From Actinomycetota bacterium (GTDB lineage: Bacteria > Actinomycetota > Actinomycetes > Nanopelagicales > Nanopelagicaceae): a DNA stretch of 20,211 bases. Position 1 is the stretch's first letter. Each line of letters starts with the position of its first letter. The notes under the pieces were generated by a model. That model was given only the letters and a program-made list of their open reading frames with translations. It made no database searches and had not been told where the DNA came from. Made by a program: the position numbers and the translations under genes. Of this stretch, positions 16,608 to 20,211 are shown piece after piece. The stretch lies in contig VGAF01000015.1 in NCBI GenBank assembly GCA_016870855.1, positions 1-20,211 on the forward strand, written 5' to 3'.

Positions 16608-16962
16608 AGACCACCTTCATACTCTTATCAAAAGTCAGCAGCGCAGTTTTTTCGTTTAGGGCTGTTGCGATGATGATTGCGTCTGCTAAGGCTATCTTGT
16701 TGGAGGCGCGAATTTTTGCAGCCAGAGTCGCAATCTCAGCATCAATAGCGATGATTTGAGGTAGAGATCTCCGTAGCTCGTCAGGACTAGTCGGCAGATC
16801 GCTATTTTCAAACCCCACTAATAGCTCAGCGAAAGCGAGCGCACTTATAGAGGGCGCAGTCGTTAGCTCTTCAAATTCACGGAGCGCCTTTTTATGATGC
16901 TCATCTTCGTTATCAAAGAGCGCTATCAACCACGACGTGTCTGCATGGCTTTTCTGTCCCAC
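16591..16962 (-). CDS. PIN-domain ribonuclease, VapC-like toxin
   Basis: PIN-domain toxins cut specific RNAs, often tRNA or 23S rRNA, and are neutralised by a partner antitoxin. The 123-residue protein carries the acidic metal-binding set: D8 (ADTSWLIAL), E46 (AFAELLVG), D94 (ALADAIIIATAL) and D112 (TFDKS), so it looks intact. The start is GTG at 16962, nine bases after AGGAG and inside the antitoxin gene, which it overlaps by 37 bases. This is usual for vapBC-type pairs. Its end overlaps the hemolysin III gene by 17 bases, placing the toxin in a longer transcript. The RNA target cannot be predicted. Confidence 0.9.
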   Translation of the reverse strand: MGQKSHADTSWLIALFDNEDEHHKKALREFEELTTAPSISALAFAELLVGFENSDLPTSPDELRRSLPQIIAIDAEIATLAAKIRASNKIALADAIIIATALNEKTALLTFDKSMKVVYERIK

Positions 16963-17258
16963 TCTTCGCGCTCCTTTTTGTAATCAAACGTTCTGCTTAG
17001 GCCACTCATGCTTCCAGCTAGCTCGCGGAGGGATTTCTTCCAATCTGCTTCATCAATCGAAGCGATAACGATTCGATTTTCTTTGTCGATCATGAATTCG
17101 ACCGGGTCTCCAGGGTTTAAATTCACTTCGCGCAACACCTCTACTGGGATTGTGATCTGATTCTTGGAACTTATCCGAGAAGTAGTGGCGCGACCGCGGC
17201 GGGGACGGGGAGATGTGGATTTCTTAGGGCTCCGCTTAGCCTTTACTTTGTTAGCCAT
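16926..17258 (-). CDS. AbrB/SpoVT-fold antitoxin, VapB-like
   Basis: The antitoxin should bind the PIN toxin with its C-terminal helix and the operon DNA with its AbrB fold. The 110-residue protein has a Lys/Arg/Pro-rich extension at residues 1-25, then a swapped-hairpin AbrB domain (SRISSKNQITIPVEVLREV, NPGDPVEFMID, NRIVIASI) at about 26-68. A charged helical tail at 70-105 (EADWKKSL, FDYKKEREEW) is suited to toxin binding. The basic N-terminal tail is unusual for VapB and may add DNA contacts. ATG 17258 follows AAGGAG by about 13 bases, and a perfect inverted repeat surrounds the start codon. It is divergent from rpsL. Confidence 0.88.
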   Translation of the reverse strand: MANKVKAKRSPKKSTSPRPRRGRATTSRISSKNQITIPVEVLREVNLNPGDPVEFMIDKENRIVIASIDEADWKKSLRELAGSMSGLSRTFDYKKEREEWDRKAMQTRRG

Positions 17259-17271
17259 AAGTAAAGGCTAA
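17236..17271. repeat. Perfect 13-bp inverted repeat at the vapB start
   Basis: TTAGCCTTTACTT (17236-17248) and AAGTAAAGGCTAA (17259-17271) are exact reverse complements separated by ten bases that hold the antitoxin ATG. As DNA it could be the operator for VapB/VapBC autoregulation. As RNA it would fold into a 13-bp hairpin with the AUG in the loop, just after the ribosome-binding site. The repeat itself is certain; the role is inferred. Confidence 0.75.
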
Positions 17272-17282
17272 CTCCTTTTTAG

Positions 17283-17313
17283 TCGGCGTGTCGGGGGCTC
17301 AAAAGCGGCGTGT
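17283..17313. repeat. CGGCGTGT direct repeats upstream of rpsL
   Basis: CGGCGTGT occurs at 17284-17291 and 17306-17313, spaced 22 bases apart, about two helical turns. The first copy extends to TCGGCGTGTCG (17283-17293), identical to 3730-3740 in the rpoB promoter. They lie just upstream of the rpsL -35 box, between it and the divergent antitoxin gene. Confidence 0.6.
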
Positions 17314-17331
17314 TTGGCTCGCTTACCCGTT

Positions 17332-17361
17332 TTGACCGTCTCGCGGGGCTTCCTATAGCCT
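17332..17361 (+). promoter_or_regulatory. str operon (rpsL) promoter
   Basis: TTGACC (17332-17337) is a good -35. The -10 is TATAGC (17354-17359, spacing 16) or TAGCCT (17356-17361, spacing 18). The spacer contains GTCTCGCGGGG (17338-17348), which differs by one base from GTGTCGCGGGG in the rpoB spacer. Transcription would start near 17367. Confidence 0.65.
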
Positions 17362-17369
17362 CGCGCCCT

Positions 17370-17408
17370 TGTGTCCACAGGAGCGACACACCCGACCGCG
17401 TGGGTCGG
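17370..17408 (+). promoter_or_regulatory. Tandem hairpins in the rpsL leader
   Basis: TGTGTC (17370-17375) pairs with GACACA (17385-17390). One base later CCGACC (17392-17397) pairs with GGTCGG (17403-17408) around GCGTG. Both stems are perfect 6-bp and lie between the promoter and the GTG start. No T tract follows, so neither is a terminator. They may be a binding site for ribosomal protein feedback control or an mRNA-stabilising structure. Confidence 0.55.
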
Positions 17409-17433
17409 AGTTTGAACGAGATGGAGATACGTA

Positions 17434-17808
17434 GTGCCAACAATTCAGCAGTTGGTCCGCAAGGGTCGCGTTGATAAGTCTGACAAGACAACAACGCCTG
17501 CTCTAAAGGGAAGTCCACAACGTCGCGGCGTTTGCACGCGCGTTTATACGACCACGCCAAAGAAACCGAACTCAGCGCTTCGTAAAGTTGCACGTGTTCG
17601 TCTCACTTCTGGAATGGAAGTAACTGCTTACATCCCAGGTGAAGGCCACAATCTTCAAGAGCACTCCATCGTTCTTGTTCGTGGCGGCCGCGTTAAGGAT
17701 CTACCTGGCGTTCGTTACAAAATCGTTCGTGGCTCCCTCGACACTCAAGGTGTGAAAGATCGTAAGCAAGCTCGTTCACGCTACGGAGCAAAGAAGGAGA
17801 AGAAGTAA
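17434..17808 (+). CDS. rpsL: 30S ribosomal protein S12 (uS12)
   Basis: S12 sits at the decoding centre and controls translational accuracy. The 124-residue protein starts with GTG at 17434, seven bases after GGAG, as often seen in actinobacterial rpsL. The sequence is near the actinobacterial consensus: MPTIQQLVRKGR, TTTPKKPNSALRKVARV at 39-55, and GGRVKDLPGVRYKIVRG at 84-100, ending YGAKKEKK. K43 and K88, the usual sites of streptomycin-resistance substitutions, are both wild-type lysines. Its TAA overlaps the rpsG ATG by one base (TAATG), so translation is likely coupled. Confidence 0.98.
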   Translation: MPTIQQLVRKGRVDKSDKTTTPALKGSPQRRGVCTRVYTTTPKKPNSALRKVARVRLTSGMEVTAYIPGEGHNLQEHSIVLVRGGRVKDLPGVRYKIVRGSLDTQGVKDRKQARSRYGAKKEKK

Positions 17809-18278
17809 TGCCACGTAAAGGTCCCGCTCCGAAATCTCCAGTCGTCGCAGATCCGGTCTATAACTCACCGGTTGTAACTGCGTTAATCAACAAAGTTCTT
17901 TCTCATGGAAAGCGTTCAACTGCAGAGCGCATCGTTTATGACGCGCTAGAGAATTGCCGCGCTAAGACTGAAGTTGATCCAGTCATCACTTTGAAGCGCG
18001 CACTCGACAATGTAAAGCCAGCCGTTGAAGTTCGTTCACGTCGCGTTGGTGGAGCTACTTATCAAGTACCTGTCGAAGTTAAGGCTGCACGCTCTATGAC
18101 TCTCGGTCTCCGCTGGTTAGTTGATAACGCTCGCCTCCGTCGCGAGAAGTCAATGGCAGAACGTCTTGCTAACGAAATGATTGATGCATCAAATGGTTTG
18201 GGCGCCGCCGTTAAGAAGCGCGAAGACACTCACAAGATGGCTGAAGCAAACAAGGCGTTTGCTCACTACAGGTGGTAA
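17808..18278 (+). CDS. rpsG: 30S ribosomal protein S7 (uS7)
   Basis: S7 nucleates assembly of the 30S head on 16S rRNA and contacts E-site tRNA. The 156-residue protein has normal length for S7 and reads MPRKGPAPKSPVVADPVY at the start, with KVLSHGKRSTAERIVYDAL, the conserved NVKPAVEVRSRRVGGATYQV block at about 69-88 and the C-terminal HKMAEANKAFAHYRW. AAGGAG at 17794-17799 lies eight bases before the ATG, inside the end of rpsL. fusA begins three bases after its TAA. Confidence 0.98.
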   Translation: MPRKGPAPKSPVVADPVYNSPVVTALINKVLSHGKRSTAERIVYDALENCRAKTEVDPVITLKRALDNVKPAVEVRSRRVGGATYQVPVEVKAARSMTLGLRWLVDNARLRREKSMAERLANEMIDASNGLGAAVKKREDTHKMAEANKAFAHYRW

Positions 18279-18280
18279 TG

Positions 18281-20211
18281 ATGGCGACCGCAACCGCACT
18301 TGATCTAGCAAAAGTCCGCAACATCGGCATCATGGCTCACATTGATGCTGGTAAGACGACTACTACCGAGCGCATCCTTTTCTACACCGGTATTAACTAC
18401 AAGATCGGTGAAGTCCATGAGGGCGCCGCAACTATGGACTGGATGGAGCAAGAACAAGAGCGCGGTATCACCATTACCTCTGCTGCAACTACTTGCCAGT
18501 GGAAAGACCACACCATCAACATCATCGATACCCCGGGCCACGTTGACTTCACTGTTGAAGTTGAGCGTTCCCTCCGCGTTCTCGATGGCGCTGTAACAGT
18601 TTTCGATGGCGTTGCTGGCGTTGAGCCACAATCCGAAACAGTCTGGCGCCAAGCCGATAAGTACAAGGTCCCAAGAATTTGTTTCGTAAATAAGTTAGAC
18701 CGTACCGGCGCAAGCTTCGATCGTTGCGTTGAGATGATCGGTGCTCGTCTTGGCGCGACTGCGTTAGTTCTACAAATCCCAATCGGCGTTGAGGCTGATT
18801 TCATCGGAGTCGTTGATCTAATCGCAATGAAGGCGCTTACCTGGAGAGGCGAGACCCAAAAGGGTGAAGATTATGTTGTCGAAGATATCCCAGCTGATCT
18901 CAAAGAGAAGTGCGACAAAGCTCGCCATGACATGGTCGAAACTCTTGCTGATTGCGATGACGCAATCATGGAGAAATACCTTGGTGGCGAAGATATTAGT
19001 GAAGAAGAAATCATCGCTGGTATCCGTCGTGCAACTCTTGCTTACAAACTAACTCCGGTTCTAACCGGTTCTGCATTTAAGAACAAGGGCGTCCAGCCAA
19101 TGCTCGATGCTGTAACTCGTTACCTTCCAAGCCCACTTGATATCGATGCAATCATTGGTTCAAAGATGGGTAATAAAGAAGTAGAGATTTCCCGTAAGCC
19201 TGATGCCGCGGAGCCTTATTCATCACTTGCTTTCAAGATCATGAGCGATCCACACCTTGGAAAGCTCACCTTCGTCCGCATTTATTCGGGCGTTCTTGAG
19301 GCTGGTACCGCCGTTCTTAACTCCACAAAGGATCGTAAAGAGCGGATCGGAAAGATCTATCGCATGCACGCAAATAAGCGTGAGGAAATCCCACAAGCCT
19401 CAGCCGGCGACATCATCGCTGTGATGGGCCTTAAGGACACCACTACTGGTGACACCCTCTGCGATACCGATAATCCGGTCATCCTTGAGTCGATGGACTT
19501 CCCAGATCCAGTTATCCACGTTGCGATTGAGCCAAAGACCAAGGGTGATCAAGAGAAGCTCGGCGTTGCTATCCAGCGTCTAGCTGAAGAAGATCCAACC
19601 TTTCATGTCCGCACCGATGAAGAGACTGGTCAGACAATCATCGGCGGTATGGGCGAACTTCACCTTGAAATTCTCGTTGACCGTATGAAGCGCGAATTCA
19701 AAGTCGAAGCAAATGTTGGTAAGCCACAAGTTGCTTATCGCGAAACTCTTCGCAAGCCAGTCGATCGTTATGACTACACCCACAAGAAGCAGACCGGTGG
19801 TTCTGGACAGTTCGCAAAGGTCCAAATCGCACTCGAGCCACTTCCTGTTGGCGCAGTCGAAGGTGGATACGAATTCGTTAACAAGATTACGGGTGGACGT
19901 ATCCCGAGGGAGTACATCCCATCAGTTGATGATGGTTGCCAAGAAGCAATGGCAAGTGGACCGCTAGCTGGTTATCCACTCACAGATGTACGAGTAAGTC
20001 TTCTTGATGGCGCATACCACGATGTTGATTCATCGGAGTTGGCCTTCAAGATTGCTGGAATCGCGGCGTTCAAGGAAGCGGCAAGACTTGCCGGTCCTGT
20101 TCTCCTCGAGCCAATGATGTCCGTTGAAGTCACTACCCCTGAAGATTTCATGGGCGACGTCATCGGCGATCTCAACAGCCGTCGTGGCCAAATCCAGGCC
20201 ATGGATGAGCG
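18281..20211 (+). CDS. fusA: Elongation factor G, 3' end cut by window
   Basis: EF-G is the GTPase that drives translocation and, with RRF, ribosome recycling. ATG ATG occurs at 18278 and 18281; I prefer 18281 because it leaves five bases after AGGTGG and gives the usual MAT start. The G-domain motifs are all present: AHIDAGKTT (19-27), DTPGH (83-87), NKLD (137-140) and GSAFKN. Domains II, III and most of IV follow, including HVDSSELAFKIAG-like DVDSSELAFKIAG near the tip of domain IV. The reading frame is still open after about 643 codons, so roughly 60 residues of a typical 700 are missing. Confidence 0.97.
   Translation, partial: MATATALDLAKVRNIGIMAHIDAGKTTTTERILFYTGINYKIGEVHEGAATMDWMEQEQERGITITSAATTCQWKDHTINIIDTPGHVDFTVEVERSLRVLDGAVTVFDGVAGVEPQSETVWRQADKYKVPRICFVNKLDRTGASFDRCVEMIGARLGATALVLQIPIGVEADFIGVVDLIAMKALTWRGETQKGEDYVVEDIPADLKEKCDKARHDMVETLADCDDAIMEKYLGGEDISEEEIIAGIRRATLAYKLTPVLTGSAFKNKGVQPMLDAVTRYLPSPLDIDAIIGSKMGNKEVEISRKPDAAEPYSSLAFKIMSDPHLGKLTFVRIYSGVLEAGTAVLNSTKDRKERIGKIYRMHANKREEIPQASAGDIIAVMGLKDTTTGDTLCDTDNPVILESMDFPDPVIHVAIEPKTKGDQEKLGVAIQRLAEEDPTFHVRTDEETGQTIIGGMGELHLEILVDRMKREFKVEANVGKPQVAYRETLRKPVDRYDYTHKKQTGGSGQFAKVQIALEPLPVGAVEGGYEFVNKITGGRIPREYIPSVDDGCQEAMASGPLAGYPLTDVRVSLLDGAYHDVDSSELAFKIAGIAAFKEAARLAGPVLLEPMMSVEVTTPEDFMGDVIGDLNSRRGQIQAMDE

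Noticed and set aside
17271..17302. Minus-strand vapB promoter (TTGAGC / TAAAAA)
   Set aside because: Spacing is only 15 bases and the -10 would overlap the ribosome-binding site.

Overview
The window carries the core transcription/translation block of an actinobacterium: rplK-rplA, rplJ-rplL-rpoB-rpoC and the start of the str operon (rpsL-rpsG-fusA). The actinobacterial assignment rests on the large helical insert near the N-terminus of RpoC, the TTG start of RpoB with an Ala-Ala N-terminus, the GTG start of rpsL and the S12 sequence. Base composition is moderate rather than high GC and intergenic gaps are short. I infer a small-genome freshwater actinobacterium of the acI/Nanopelagicales type; this genus-level guess is not proven by the sequence.

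Layout: (1) 1-1245, the 3' part of rplK, a structured intergenic element resembling the 23S rRNA L1 stalk, then rplA and a strong terminator. (2) 1246-2391, one gene for a secreted, beta-propeller-like protein with a Pro-Thr linker and a Cys/Lys-rich C-terminal module. (3) 2392-11240, a good promoter, an L10-type leader with attenuator, rplJ, rplL, a hairpin, a second promoter, then rpoB, rpoC and a GAAA-loop terminator. (4) 11238-15256, a catabolic island: a minus-strand operon (acyl-CoA dehydrogenase, APH-like kinase, zinc-type dehydrogenase) joined by two ATGA overlaps, with a divergent SDR gene. The kinase plus dehydrogenase pair resembles ACAD10/ACAD11 and Lva systems for 4-hydroxyacyl-CoA catabolism. 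(5) 15265-17258, a minus-strand run of vapB-like antitoxin, vapC-like PIN toxin, a hemolysin III/PAQR membrane protein and a purine nucleoside phosphorylase, all overlapping or abutting. (6) 17259-20211, the str promoter and leader, rpsL, rpsG and a truncated fusA.

The most interesting non-coding signals are an 11-bp sequence shared by the rpoB and rpsL upstream regions, a perfect 13-bp inverted repeat around the vapB start codon, and the L1-stalk mimic before rplA. No tRNA, rRNA, CRISPR array, transposase or phage gene was seen. No gene-free stretch exceeds 300 bases.
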